From Glycomyces algeriensis (lineage in GTDB: Bacteria > Actinomycetota > Actinomycetes > Mycobacteriales > Micromonosporaceae): DNA of 64,000 bases. This document shows positions 17,359-25,897 of the stretch, piece after piece; within the stretch, counting starts at the first letter, position 1; every line of letters begins with the position of its first letter. Both the position numbers and the translations under genes were made by a program. The notes beneath the pieces are model-generated. The model was given only the letters and a program-made list of their open reading frames with translations, searched no databases and had not been told where the DNA came from. The DNA lies in assembly GCF_027622855.1 (NCBI RefSeq), contig NZ_JAPZVR010000002.1, forward strand, positions 452,681-516,680. Direction: 5' to 3'.

Positions 17359-18162
17359 TCAGACCATCTTGCGCTTGTAGGCGCGCATCGCCAGGGGCGC
17401 GGTGACGGCGAAGATCGCCACGGCCCAGACGAAGGTCCACATCAGCGGCTCCGTGATGGGGCCGAACGAGAGGAGGCCACGCATGGCGTCCGCGAGGTGG
17501 GTCACCGGGTTGACCTTCGCCCAGGCCTGCATGAAGCCGGGCATCGTGTTGATGTCGACGAAGGCACTGGAAGTGAAGGTCAGCGGCATGATGATCACGA
17601 AGGCGTAGATCTGGACCTTCTCCTCCGAGTCCGCGACCACGCCCATCAGCACCGAGATCCACGAGATCGCCAGCGCGAAGACCACGAGGACCAGGGTCGC
17701 GAGGAACGCGCCCGCGACTGAGCGGAGCTCGAATCCCATGAGCAGGCCCAGGCCGAGCATGACCACGATGGACCAGACCTGCTTGAACATGTCTGCGAAG
17801 ATCTTCCCCGCCAGGGGCGCGGAGCGGGCGATGGGCAGGGAGCGGAAGCGGTCGTACACGCCCTTGCGGAGGTCGGCGTTGATGCCGGTGCCGGTGTACA
17901 TGGTGAGGAAGATGGCGTTCTGGGCGATGAGGCCGCCGAGGACGTACTGGAGGTAGTCCGAAGTGGATCCGGCCATCTGGCCGCCGAAGACGTAGACGAA
18001 CAGCAGCAGGAACATGATCGGGCTGAGGCTGAGGTCGACGAGTTCGAACGGGTTGTGCTTGATGCGGACCATCTGCCGCCAGGCCATGGAGAGGGTCTGG
18101 CTGACGGTGGCGCCGAGCCCGGGGCGGTGGACGACCGGGGCTTCGATTGTGGCGGCGGTCAT
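17359..18162 (-). CDS. ABC-2 permease of a DrrAB-type exporter
   Basis: 267-residue membrane component with six predicted helices of the ABC-2 type, beginning with a soluble stretch and WRQMVRIKHNPFELVD. Segments such as LYVFGG-like VYVFGGQMAG near 58-67 and the TSSAFVDINTMPGFMQ loop near 200-215 are typical of the daunorubicin-resistance permease (DrrB) family. The ATG overlaps the stop of the ATPase gene by four bases, so both subunits are translationally coupled. The complex probably exports a hydrophobic drug or lipid; neither a biosynthetic cluster nor an adjacent dedicated regulator was identified. Confidence 0.9.
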   Translation of the reverse strand: MTAATIEAPVVHRPGLGATVSQTLSMAWRQMVRIKHNPFELVDLSLSPIMFLLLFVYVFGGQMAGSTSDYLQYVLGGLIAQNAIFLTMYTGTGINADLRKGVYDRFRSLPIARSAPLAGKIFADMFKQVWSIVVMLGLGLLMGFELRSVAGAFLATLVLVVFALAISWISVLMGVVADSEEKVQIYAFVIIMPLTFTSSAFVDINTMPGFMQAWAKVNPVTHLADAMRGLLSFGPITEPLMWTFVWAVAIFAVTAPLAMRAYKRKMV

Positions 18163-19154
18163 TTCGCGGGCTCCTGGTCGGTCTGGGCGGCGCTTTCGGC
18201 TTCGGGGTCTTCGGTCTCGGTGCGGCGTCCGGTGAGGGTCAGGAAGACCTCGTCGAGGCTGGAGAGTCCGAGGTGGAACTCGGTGAGCGCGATGCCGCGG
18301 TCGCGGAGGTCGGCGGCGAGGGCCGGCATGATGCCGTCGTCGTTGACGCCGACGGTGATCGCTCCGGCTTCGACCGCGGGTTCGAGCTCGGGGTAGCGCG
18401 CGGCGACGAGTTCGCGCACGGTGTCGAGCTGGGCGTGGTCTTCCGGCTGGATGCGGAGGCTCTGGCCGCCGATCTTGGCCTTGAGCTGGGTCGGCGTGCC
18501 GGTGGCGATGACCTTGCCGTGGTCGATGACGGCGATCTCGTGGGCGAGCTGGTCGGCCTCTTCGAGGTACTGCGTGGTGAGCAGGACGGTGGTGCCGTCG
18601 GCGACGAGGCCGCGCACGAGTCCCCAGAGCTCGCCGCGGGCCCGGGGGTCGAGCCCGGTGGTGGGCTCGTCGAGGAAGAGGATGCGGGGGCGGCCGACGA
18701 GGCTGGCGGCCAGGTCGAGGCGGCGGCGCATGCCGCCGGAGTAGGCCTTGGCGGGCTTCTCGGCGGCGTCGGAGAGGTTGAACTGGGCGAGCAGTTCGCG
18801 GGCGCGGGCCTTGGCGTCCCGGGTGGGCATGCCGAGGAGGCGGCCGATGAACCGCAGGTTCTCCTCGCCGGTGAGCAGTTCGTCGACGCCGGCGAACTGG
18901 CCGGTGAGGCCGATGAACGTGCGCACTTTGGCGCCGTCCTTGACGATGTCGTAGCCGCCGACGCGGGCGGTCCCGGCCGTGGGCTGGGAGAGGGTGGCGA
19001 GCATGCGGACCATGGTGGTCTTGCCCGCGCCGTTGGGTCCGAGGACGCCGAGCACGGTCCCGGCCCGGGCCGTGAGGTCGACGTGGTCGAGGGCGACGAG
19101 GTCGCCGAAGTGCTTGGTCAGGCCCTCGGTTTCGATGGCGTTGTCTTGCGACAC
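18159..19154 (-). CDS. ABC ATPase of a DrrAB-type exporter
   Basis: 331-residue ATPase with Walker A GPNGAGKTT at 39-47, signature YSGGMRRR near 140, Walker B ILFLDEPTTGLD near 160, and a DrrA-type C-terminal extension (about 225-331) containing the LSSLDEVFLTLTG motif near 303-315. The GTG start at 19154 was chosen because GGAGGA precedes it; a longer frame to 19217 has no site. It pairs with the overlapping permease gene. A long-range inverted repeat lies upstream and may bind a regulator. Confidence 0.92.
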   Translation of the reverse strand: MSQDNAIETEGLTKHFGDLVALDHVDLTARAGTVLGVLGPNGAGKTTMVRMLATLSQPTAGTARVGGYDIVKDGAKVRTFIGLTGQFAGVDELLTGEENLRFIGRLLGMPTRDAKARARELLAQFNLSDAAEKPAKAYSGGMRRRLDLAASLVGRPRILFLDEPTTGLDPRARGELWGLVRGLVADGTTVLLTTQYLEEADQLAHEIAVIDHGKVIATGTPTQLKAKIGGQSLRIQPEDHAQLDTVRELVAARYPELEPAVEAGAITVGVNDDGIMPALAADLRDRGIALTEFHLGLSSLDEVFLTLTGRRTETEDPEAESAAQTDQEPAK

Positions 19155-19226
19155 TTCGTCCTCCTTTGGAGTGGTGTCGTGGAAGGGTTCGAGTTCTGGT
19201 TTCCGGGCAGCGTGCACCCGAGATCA

Positions 19227-19256
19227 TGATGTCATATTGATGCGTGCTTGACATCA
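19227..19256. promoter_or_regulatory. Inverted repeat upstream of the DrrAB-type operon
   Basis: TGATGTCA at 19227-19234 and TGACATCA at 19249-19256 are exact complements with a 22-base centre-to-centre distance, about two helical turns. It lies 73-102 bases upstream of the ATPase start. This geometry suits a dimeric or tetrameric repressor; no regulator gene is adjacent. Confidence 0.5.
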
Positions 19257-19347
19257 CCTTTGCGGTGGCGTTTCGCCGTACCGTGCGCGGCGCACACCGG
19301 AACTCGATCATGCACCCGGGGTGTGACATCCGGGGTGCGATTAGGGC

Positions 19348-22300
19348 TTAGAGCGTCTGGAGGAGCTTCCGGATGCGCTTCTCGCTCACCTGGTAGCGGG
19401 TGCCGAGCTGCTGCGCGAAGAAGCTCACGCGCAGCTCTTCGAGCATCCAGCGGACCTCGCGGCCCTCGCCGGAGCGGAGCGCGGCGGGCCGGGTGCGCGC
19501 GAGCGAGTCCCGTTCGGCCTCCAGGGACTGGATCACGTTCATCTTGCCCTGGTCCCCCGCGACGTCGGCGACCGCGCGCTTGGCGCGGAAGCTGATCGCC
19601 TTCACGTACCGCAGCAGGTCGTCCAGGCGCCACCAGCCGGTCGAGCCCACGAAGCCGTCCGCGCCGACGAGCGATTCGAGCTGGCGGCGCATGTCGCTCA
19701 ACGCGGGCAGCACGCGGAGGTCGAACTTGCCCTCAAGGAGGCGGGACGCCTCGCGCGCCTCGGTCAGCACCGCGGCGGCCTTGCGGGCCACTGCGGGCGA
19801 CTCGCCCGCGACCTCCGGCCGCGCGCGCTTGAGCAGCGCCTCGAAGCCCTCGCGGTCCCAGGCGGGGCCGCCGCCTTCGATGAGGACCTTGTCGAGCACC
19901 GTGCGCACGCAGTCGGCCAGCAGCGCGTCCACGTTCGCGTAAGGGCCGGTGGCCAGTGCGAGCTGCTCGTTGCGGGTCAGGGCTTCCTTCAGGCGCGGGT
20001 CCGGCGTGTTCAGGCGCAGGAGCCGGCGCGTGCCCGCCCACATGTTCGCGGCCTGGGAGGCGGGGTCGGGGAAGGCCTTGACGCCGACCGAGCCGCCCTC
20101 GTCCACCAGCGCCGGGTACGCCTTCGCGGTGTAGCCCTTGCGCGGGGTCTCGTGGATCTTCGGCAGCGCCTCGAGGTCCCAGGTCTTGAGGCCCGTGCGT
20201 TCGAGCTCGAACGCCTCGGACGCGGCCTCCTGGGTCTTGGGGGCGAGCTGGCGCTGCAGGGCGCCGAGCTCCTTGCCCTCGGCGAGGACCTTGCCCTCCT
20301 CGTCCTTGACCTGGAAGGTGACGAGGAGGTGCCCGGGGACCTTCGCGAGGTCGAAGGCGTCCTCGGGCACGTGCACCTGGGTCATCGACTTCAAGGTGTC
20401 GGCGAGCGCGGCCATCATCGGCCGGCCGGGCGCCGGGGCCATGCGCGCGACGGCGGCCTTCGCGAAGTCGGGTGCCGGGACGAAGCTGCGGCGCAGGGAC
20501 TTCGGGAGGCTCTTGATGAGCGCTTCGGCGAACTCGGCGCGCAGGCCCGGGACCTGCCAGGTGAAGGCGTCCTGGTCGAGCTGCTGGAGGGCCGGGAGCG
20601 GGACGGCCACGGTGACGCCGTCACGGGCGGAACCGGGCTCGAACTCGTAGTCGAGCTCGAGGTCGGCGCCCTCGGAGGTCCAGACCTCGGGGTAGGCGTC
20701 GGCGGCGACGCGCTCGCCGCGGTCGCCCAGGAGGAGCTGCTCGTCGAAGTCGAGGAGGGTCTTGTCCTTCTCCTTCTTCCACCAGGAGTCGAAGTGGCGG
20801 CCGGAGACGATGTCCGCAGGGAGCCGCTCGTCGTAGAAGTCGAAGAGGGTCTGCTCGTCGGCGAGGAGGCCGCGCTGGCGCACCCGGTTCTCGAGGTCTT
20901 CGACCTCGCTGATCTTGGCGAGGTTGCGGGCGAGGAACTGGTGGTGGGTGTCCCACTCGGCCTGGACGAGCGCGTGGCGGATGAACAGCTCGCGGCTGGT
21001 CTCGACGTCGATGCGGCCGAAGTTGACCTTGCGGCGGGCGACGATCGGGACGCCGTAGAGGGTCACGCGCTCGAACGCGAGGACCGCCCCGGCCTTCTTC
21101 GACCAGTGCGGTTCGGAGTAGGTGCGTTTGCTGAGGTGCTCGGCGAGCGGCTCGACCCACTCGGGTTCGATCTTCGCGCAGACGCGGCCCCAGAGGCGGC
21201 TGGTCTCCACGAGCTCGCCGGCGACGACCCAGCGCGGCTGCTTCTTGGCGAGGCCGGAGCCGGGGAAGATCGCGAACTTGGCGTTGCGGCCGCCGAGGTA
21301 CTCGCGGGTGTCGGCCTCTTTGACGCCGATGTGGGAGAGGAGCCCGGCGAGGAGCGCGGTGTGGACCCGCTTCGGGTCGGGGGTGGTGCCGGGGGCCTCG
21401 ATCTCGATCTTGAGGCTCTTGAGGACGCCGAGGATCTGGCGCACCAGGTCCTGCCACTCGCGGATGCGCAGGTAGTGCAGGTACTCCTGCTTGCACATGC
21501 GCCGGAACGAGCTGGAGGAGCGGGTCTTGCGCTCGTCCTCGAGGTACCGCCACAGGTTGAGGTAGGCGGAGAAGTCGGAGTCGGGGTCGTTGAAGCGCGC
21601 GTGCGACTGGTCGGCCTGGGCGCGCTTGTCCGCCGGGCGCTCCTTCGGGTCCTGGATGGACATCGCGGCGGTGATGACCGCGACGGCGTGGACGCAGCCC
21701 TCCTCGCGGGCTTGGAGGATCATCCGGGCCAGGCGCGGGTCGATCGGCAGGCGCGCGATGTCGCGCCCGGCCTTCGTGAGGCGCCGCTCCCCCGCCCGCA
21801 CGTCCTCGAGCGCGCCGAGCTCCACCAGGAGGTCCATGCCGTCCTTGATGTTCCGCGAATCGGGGGCGTCGACGAACGGGAACGTCTCGACCCGGCCGAG
21901 CTTCGCGGCGGTCATCTGCAGGATGACGCTGGCGAGGTTGGTCCGCAGGATCTCCGCGTCCGTGAACTCGGGTCGGGCGTTGAAGTCGTCCTCGGAGTAG
22001 AGGCGGATGCAGACGCCCTCGGCGACGCGGCCGCAGCGGCCCGCGCGCTGGTTGGCGCTGGCCTGGCTGATCGCCTCGATGGGGAGGCGCTGCACCTTGG
22101 TGCGGGCCGAGTAGCGGGAGATGCGGGCGTACCCGGCGTCGACCACGTACCGGATGCCGGGCACCGTCAGGGAGGTCTCGGCGACGTTGGTGGAGAGGAT
22201 GATCCGCCGGCCGGTGTGGGAGGAGAAGACCCGGTGCTGCTCCTGCGCGGAGAGGCGCGCATAGAGCGGGACGACCTCGGTGTGGCGGAGCTTGGCCTTC

Positions 22301-23241
22301 TCGAGCGCGTCCGCGGTGTCGCGGATCTCCTGCTCGCCGGAGAGGAAAACGAGGACGTCGCCGTCGCCGACGCGGCCGAGCTCGTTCACGGCGTCGAGGA
22401 TGCCGTCGATCTGGTCGCGCTGCTCCTCGCCGTCCTCGTCGCGCAGCGGCCGGTAGCGGACCTCGACGGGGTAGGTGCGGCCGGAGACCTCGAGGATCGG
22501 GGCCGGGCCCTGCTCCCCTGCGAAGTGGTTGGAGAACCGCTCGGGGTCGATGGTCGCGGAGGTGACGATGACCTTGAGGTCGGGGCGCTTGGGGAGGATC
22601 TGGCGCAGGCATCCGAGGATGAAATCGATGTTGAGGCTGCGCTCGTGCGCCTCGTCGATGATGATCGTGTCGTAGGCGCTCAGGAGCCGGTCGTGCTGGA
22701 TCTCGGTGAGCAGGATGCCGTCCGTCATCAGCTTCACGTAGCTCTTGTCCGACACCTGGTCGGTGAAGCGGACCTTCCAGCCCACGGCCTCGCCGAGCGG
22801 CGACCCGACCTCGTCGGCGATGCGCTCGGCCACCGCGCGGGCGGCGATCCGCCGCGGCTGCGTGTGCCCGATCATGCCGCGCACGCCGCGACCGAGTTCG
22901 AGGCAGATCTTCGGGATCTGCGTGGTCTTGCCCGAGCCGGTCTCGCCGGCGATGATCACGACCTGGTTGTCGCGGATCGCCTCGAGGATGTCGTCCTTGC
23001 GCTGCGACACCGGCAGCTCTTCGGGGTAGACGATCTTCGGGACGCCGGCGGCGCGGGCCGCCAGCGCGGCCTCTTTCCGCTCGACGTCGGCCTCGAGCCT
23101 CGCGAAGGCCTCGGTGCGGGCCGGGCCCTCGAGTTCGCGGGCCTCGCGCAGGCGGCGGCGCAGCGCACGCTGATCGGCCGTGCGCAGGGCGAAGACGCGC
23201 TCGCGCAGGCTGGTTCGGGATTCAGGGAGGCTACTGGGCAT
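19348..23241 (-). CDS. hrpA: ATP-dependent RNA helicase HrpA
   Basis: A 1297-residue DEAH-box helicase, full length for HrpA. Walker A GETGSGKTT is at about 99-107, the DEAH motif in IIIDEAHERS near 200, motif III TSATID near 240, and motif VI QRAGRCGRV near 400. After these come the HA2/OB-fold region and the long HrpA-specific C-terminal DUF3418 domain (about 660-1297). The enzyme acts on mRNA or stalled translation complexes. The ATG start is preceded by TATCCT in a leaderless arrangement; codons further upstream lack a site. A weak hairpin GCACCC...GGGTGC (19312-19338) follows the gene. Confidence 0.95.
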   Translation of the reverse strand: MPSSLPESRTSLRERVFALRTADQRALRRRLREARELEGPARTEAFARLEADVERKEAALAARAAGVPKIVYPEELPVSQRKDDILEAIRDNQVVIIAGETGSGKTTQIPKICLELGRGVRGMIGHTQPRRIAARAVAERIADEVGSPLGEAVGWKVRFTDQVSDKSYVKLMTDGILLTEIQHDRLLSAYDTIIIDEAHERSLNIDFILGCLRQILPKRPDLKVIVTSATIDPERFSNHFAGEQGPAPILEVSGRTYPVEVRYRPLRDEDGEEQRDQIDGILDAVNELGRVGDGDVLVFLSGEQEIRDTADALEKAKLRHTEVVPLYARLSAQEQHRVFSSHTGRRIILSTNVAETSLTVPGIRYVVDAGYARISRYSARTKVQRLPIEAISQASANQRAGRCGRVAEGVCIRLYSEDDFNARPEFTDAEILRTNLASVILQMTAAKLGRVETFPFVDAPDSRNIKDGMDLLVELGALEDVRAGERRLTKAGRDIARLPIDPRLARMILQAREEGCVHAVAVITAAMSIQDPKERPADKRAQADQSHARFNDPDSDFSAYLNLWRYLEDERKTRSSSSFRRMCKQEYLHYLRIREWQDLVRQILGVLKSLKIEIEAPGTTPDPKRVHTALLAGLLSHIGVKEADTREYLGGRNAKFAIFPGSGLAKKQPRWVVAGELVETSRLWGRVCAKIEPEWVEPLAEHLSKRTYSEPHWSKKAGAVLAFERVTLYGVPIVARRKVNFGRIDVETSRELFIRHALVQAEWDTHHQFLARNLAKISEVEDLENRVRQRGLLADEQTLFDFYDERLPADIVSGRHFDSWWKKEKDKTLLDFDEQLLLGDRGERVAADAYPEVWTSEGADLELDYEFEPGSARDGVTVAVPLPALQQLDQDAFTWQVPGLRAEFAEALIKSLPKSLRRSFVPAPDFAKAAVARMAPAPGRPMMAALADTLKSMTQVHVPEDAFDLAKVPGHLLVTFQVKDEEGKVLAEGKELGALQRQLAPKTQEAASEAFELERTGLKTWDLEALPKIHETPRKGYTAKAYPALVDEGGSVGVKAFPDPASQAANMWAGTRRLLRLNTPDPRLKEALTRNEQLALATGPYANVDALLADCVRTVLDKVLIEGGGPAWDREGFEALLKRARPEVAGESPAVARKAAAVLTEAREASRLLEGKFDLRVLPALSDMRRQLESLVGADGFVGSTGWWRLDDLLRYVKAISFRAKRAVADVAGDQGKMNVIQSLEAERDSLARTRPAALRSGEGREVRWMLEELRVSFFAQQLGTRYQVSEKRIRKLLQTL

Positions 23242-23424
23242 GACGATGGTCAAGGATACGTGGGCGCCCGGTCCGGTCGCCACGCATTAACCGCCGCAGT
23301 GGCCTGCATTGGGTGGGTCCAGGCGGGAGCGTCCTCGCAAATCGGACACCCGAAGCCCCCCGATGCCATCATCCCCGCCCGGTCCGACACCCGCTCGGCA
23401 CGCGAGCGATGCTCGCGGTGCCGC

Positions 23425-23931
23425 TCAGCCGTCTTCGAGGTCGCCGCACAGCACGCGGTCGGCGTCCAGGCCCTCGGAGTCGGTGAGCGCCTGCGGGGCG
23501 TGGACGACGACGCTCTCGGCGCGGTCGTCGAGCATGAGCGGGGCGGAGACGGTCGTGTCGCCCACGCCCGTGTCCGAGGTCGTGAAGGTCAGCTCGATGA
23601 TGTTCCCGGCGGCGTCCTCGCCGTTCGGGTCGGACATCCAGTGGCCGCCGCCGGGCGGGTCCTCGTCGCATTCGCCGTCGTGGACGTGCGCCGTGTACTC
23701 CACGCTCGGGCCGAGGCCGGTCACCGTGAGCTCCACGGAGGTCCCGTCGGAGGACGAGACCTTCGCGGTGCCGGTCCCCCGCGGGTACACCGCGTTCCAC
23801 GTCGCGGTCGGCTCCAGGGTGGCGGTCCAGGAACCGCCGAGGTCGGGACTGTCCTCGGCGTCGCTGCCGCAGCCCGCGAGGGCTCCGGCGAGGACGACCG
23901 CCGCGGCGGTCAGGGCTCGGGTGGACGGCAT
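23425..23931 (-). CDS. Cu/Zn superoxide dismutase-like lipoprotein
   Basis: 168-residue predicted lipoprotein: a signal peptide ends in the lipobox LAGC (Cys21). The mature domain is beta-rich, with AHVHDGEC near 90-97, GGGHWM near 103-108 and VVVHAPQ near 145-151. These resemble the copper and zinc ligand regions of SodC, and the CGDL near the end resembles its disulphide Cys. Some metal ligands of true SodC (the second zinc-loop His residues) are not evident, so it may bind copper or no metal rather than act as a full dismutase. Start ATG 23931 follows GAAGGAGC. It is probably anchored outside the membrane. Confidence 0.65.
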   Translation of the reverse strand: MPSTRALTAAAVVLAGALAGCGSDAEDSPDLGGSWTATLEPTATWNAVYPRGTGTAKVSSSDGTSVELTVTGLGPSVEYTAHVHDGECDEDPPGGGHWMSDPNGEDAAGNIIELTFTTSDTGVGDTTVSAPLMLDDRAESVVVHAPQALTDSEGLDADRVLCGDLEDG

Positions 23932-24020
23932 CGGCGCTCCTTCATCAGTGCCCCCGAAGTCAGCGGGCGCACCCAGTATCGGTCCGCCGGTGCCGTCCGT
24001 CCGGGATTCCACGCCGGTCG

Positions 24021-25613
24021 CTACGCCGCGACCGGGACGTCGACCGCGATCCCCTCCCCGCGCGTCAGCGCCACCCGGCGCGTCAGGCCCAGCCCCTCGA
24101 GGAACGCCTCGTCGTGGCTCACGACCACCAGCGCCCCCTGGAACGCCGTCAGCGCCTGCTGGAGCTGCCTGATCGAGCTCATGTCGAGGTTGTTCGTCGG
24201 CTCGTCGAGCAGGAGCAGCTGCGGCGCGGGCTGCGAGGACAGCACGGTCGCGAGGGCCGCCCGCAGGCGCTGGCCGCCCGAGAGGGTCGCCACCGGCTGG
24301 AACACCGATTCGCGGCGCATCCCGAAGCGGGCCAGGCGGGTCCGCAGGATCTTCTCCTCGGCTTCGGGGGCTTTGGCGCGCACGTTGTCGAGCACGCTCG
24401 CCTCGTCGTCGAGCAGTTCGAGCCGCTGGGTGAGGAAGCCGTGCGGGACGCGGGCGGCGTCGGCGATCGCGCGCAGCAGCGTGGTCTTGCCCGCGCCGTT
24501 GTCACCGGTGACCGCGACGCGCTCGGGACCGCGGAGGTGCAGTCCGAGGCCCTCCTCCCCGTACAGGTCGCTCACCTTGAGCCCCTTGATGATCGCGATG
24601 TCGCGGCGCGAGGAGACGCTGGTCTCGGGCAGGTCGACGCTGATCCCGCCGTCGTCGCGCAGGCCCTCCTCGGCCTCGTCGAGGCGGTCGCGGGCCTCGG
24701 CCACGTCGTCGAGTTTCGCGTTGAGCAGCTTCGCCGAGGAGACCTCGCCGGCGTTCTTCTTGGCGTTGAGCAGTATTTTCGGCGTGCCGCCGCGCGCCTG
24801 CTCGCGGCGCCAGGACGAGGCGCCCCGGTCGTTCTGGGTGCGGGCGGCGATGAGCTCCCTCTTCTGGCGGGTGAGGTCCTGCTTGGCGTCGCGCACGGCG
24901 CGCGCGGCGGCCTCCTGCTCGGCCTCGATGACCTGCTCGTAGGCGCTGTAGTTGCCCTCGAAGACGCGGATATGTCCTTTGTAGAGGTCGGCGACGGCGT
25001 CCACGTGCTCCAGCAGCGCCCGGTCGTGGCTCACGACCACAAGGGTGCCGTTGAAGCGGCGGATCGCCTGGTACAGGCGCTTTCTCGCCGAACCGTCGAG
25101 GTTGTTCGACGGTTCGTCGAGGAGCAGCACGTCGGGTCGGCGCACGAGGCGTCCGGCCAGGCCCACGAGCATCGACTCGCCGCCGGACAGGGTGGCGACG
25201 GTGCGGTCGAAGCCCACGTGGTCGAGGCCGAGTTCGTCGAGGGCCACGCGGGAGCGGTCCAGGAAGTCCCAGTCCTCGCCGATCACGTTGAAGTTGGCCT
25301 CGTCCGCGTCACCGGCCTCGATGGCGGCCAGCGCGCGGCGCTTCCCGGCGATGCCGAGCAGGTCGGACACGGTGTCGCCCAAGCGGAGCGGCAGCTCCTG
25401 CGGCAGGTACTCGATGAGCCCGGAGGCGGTGATCGAGCCCGATTCGGGCTTGAGCAGTCCTGCCACGAGCTTGAGCAGGGTCGACTTGCCGGTGCCGTTG
25501 TCGCCGATGAGCGCGGTGCGGCCGTCGGAGAAGACGACGTCGAGCCCGTCGAAGACCTTTTCGCCTTCGGGCCATAGGAATCGGAGCTGTTGGACGTTGA
25601 TATAGGTGGTCAT
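24021..25613 (-). CDS. ABC-F family ATPase (ribosome-acting, possible antibiotic protection)
   Basis: 530-residue soluble protein with two ABC domains and no membrane region. The first has GDNGTGKST near 36-44, LSGGES near 142-147 and LLLDEPSNNLD. The second has TGDNGAGKTT near 342-351, LSGGQR near 440-445 and LLLDEPTNNLD. The charged interdomain linker at about 225-300 is where ABC-F proteins reach into the ribosomal E/P site. It differs from EttA (second ABC-F protein in this window, ending 50671). Start ATG 25613 has GAGAGAGG upstream, inside a hairpin. The long structured leader suggests inducible expression, as in antibiotic-resistance ABC-F genes; that role is inference. Confidence 0.88.
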   Translation of the reverse strand: MTTYINVQQLRFLWPEGEKVFDGLDVVFSDGRTALIGDNGTGKSTLLKLVAGLLKPESGSITASGLIEYLPQELPLRLGDTVSDLLGIAGKRRALAAIEAGDADEANFNVIGEDWDFLDRSRVALDELGLDHVGFDRTVATLSGGESMLVGLAGRLVRRPDVLLLDEPSNNLDGSARKRLYQAIRRFNGTLVVVSHDRALLEHVDAVADLYKGHIRVFEGNYSAYEQVIEAEQEAAARAVRDAKQDLTRQKRELIAARTQNDRGASSWRREQARGGTPKILLNAKKNAGEVSSAKLLNAKLDDVAEARDRLDEAEEGLRDDGGISVDLPETSVSSRRDIAIIKGLKVSDLYGEEGLGLHLRGPERVAVTGDNGAGKTTLLRAIADAARVPHGFLTQRLELLDDEASVLDNVRAKAPEAEEKILRTRLARFGMRRESVFQPVATLSGGQRLRAALATVLSSQPAPQLLLLDEPTNNLDMSSIRQLQQALTAFQGALVVVSHDEAFLEGLGLTRRVALTRGEGIAVDVPVAA

Positions 25614-25803
25614 GAGACCTCTCTCAGGTCGATGCTGAACGGAATCGAGATGAGAGACATCGCGCCGAATGGGCGTAAAGGAAATCCCCGGAAATGGGCA
25701 CCCTCTTGATCGAAGACACACCGGTCACGTGCACAGAGACGTGATGGCGCGATGTCTACGACCTAGAGCTTCAAGTGAGTGCCTAACGTCGGGAACAAGG
25801 ACG
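25614..25803 (-). promoter_or_regulatory. Structured mRNA leader of the ABC-F gene
   Basis: About 190 bases of leader with three nested foldbacks. A perfect 12 bp pair AGACATCGCGCC (25655-25666) and GGCGCGATGTCT (25746-25757) encloses 79 bases. Inside, TCACGT/ACGTGA pair across 8 bases (25725-25744). Next to the start codon GACCT-N5-AGGTC (25617-25631) folds over the ribosome site GAGAGAGG. This looks like an attenuator that can mask the ribosome site. Whether control is transcriptional or translational cannot be told. Confidence 0.6.
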
Positions 25804-25809
25804 TCGTCA

Positions 25810-25839
25810 AGGTTAGGCCAGGTTCGGCCGGGTCGTCAA
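25810..25839 (-). promoter_or_regulatory. Promoter of the ABC-F gene
   Basis: On the minus strand, TTGACG (25839-25834) and TAACCT (25815-25810) are separated by 18 bases. The predicted start is near 25803. A second TTGACG lies at 25810-25805 and could form an alternative promoter. Confidence 0.5.
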
Positions 25840-25897
25840 GGGAGATGAGTGCCACGGGCCCCTGGTGACGGGGAGGCCCGTGGCCGGGAAGGCAGGT

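Noticed and set aside
20152-24942. A plus-strand open frame of about 1,600 codons opposite hrpA
   Set aside because: Shadow of HrpA and the ABC-F gene. Low-complexity Gly/Asp/Arg/Val composition and no motifs.
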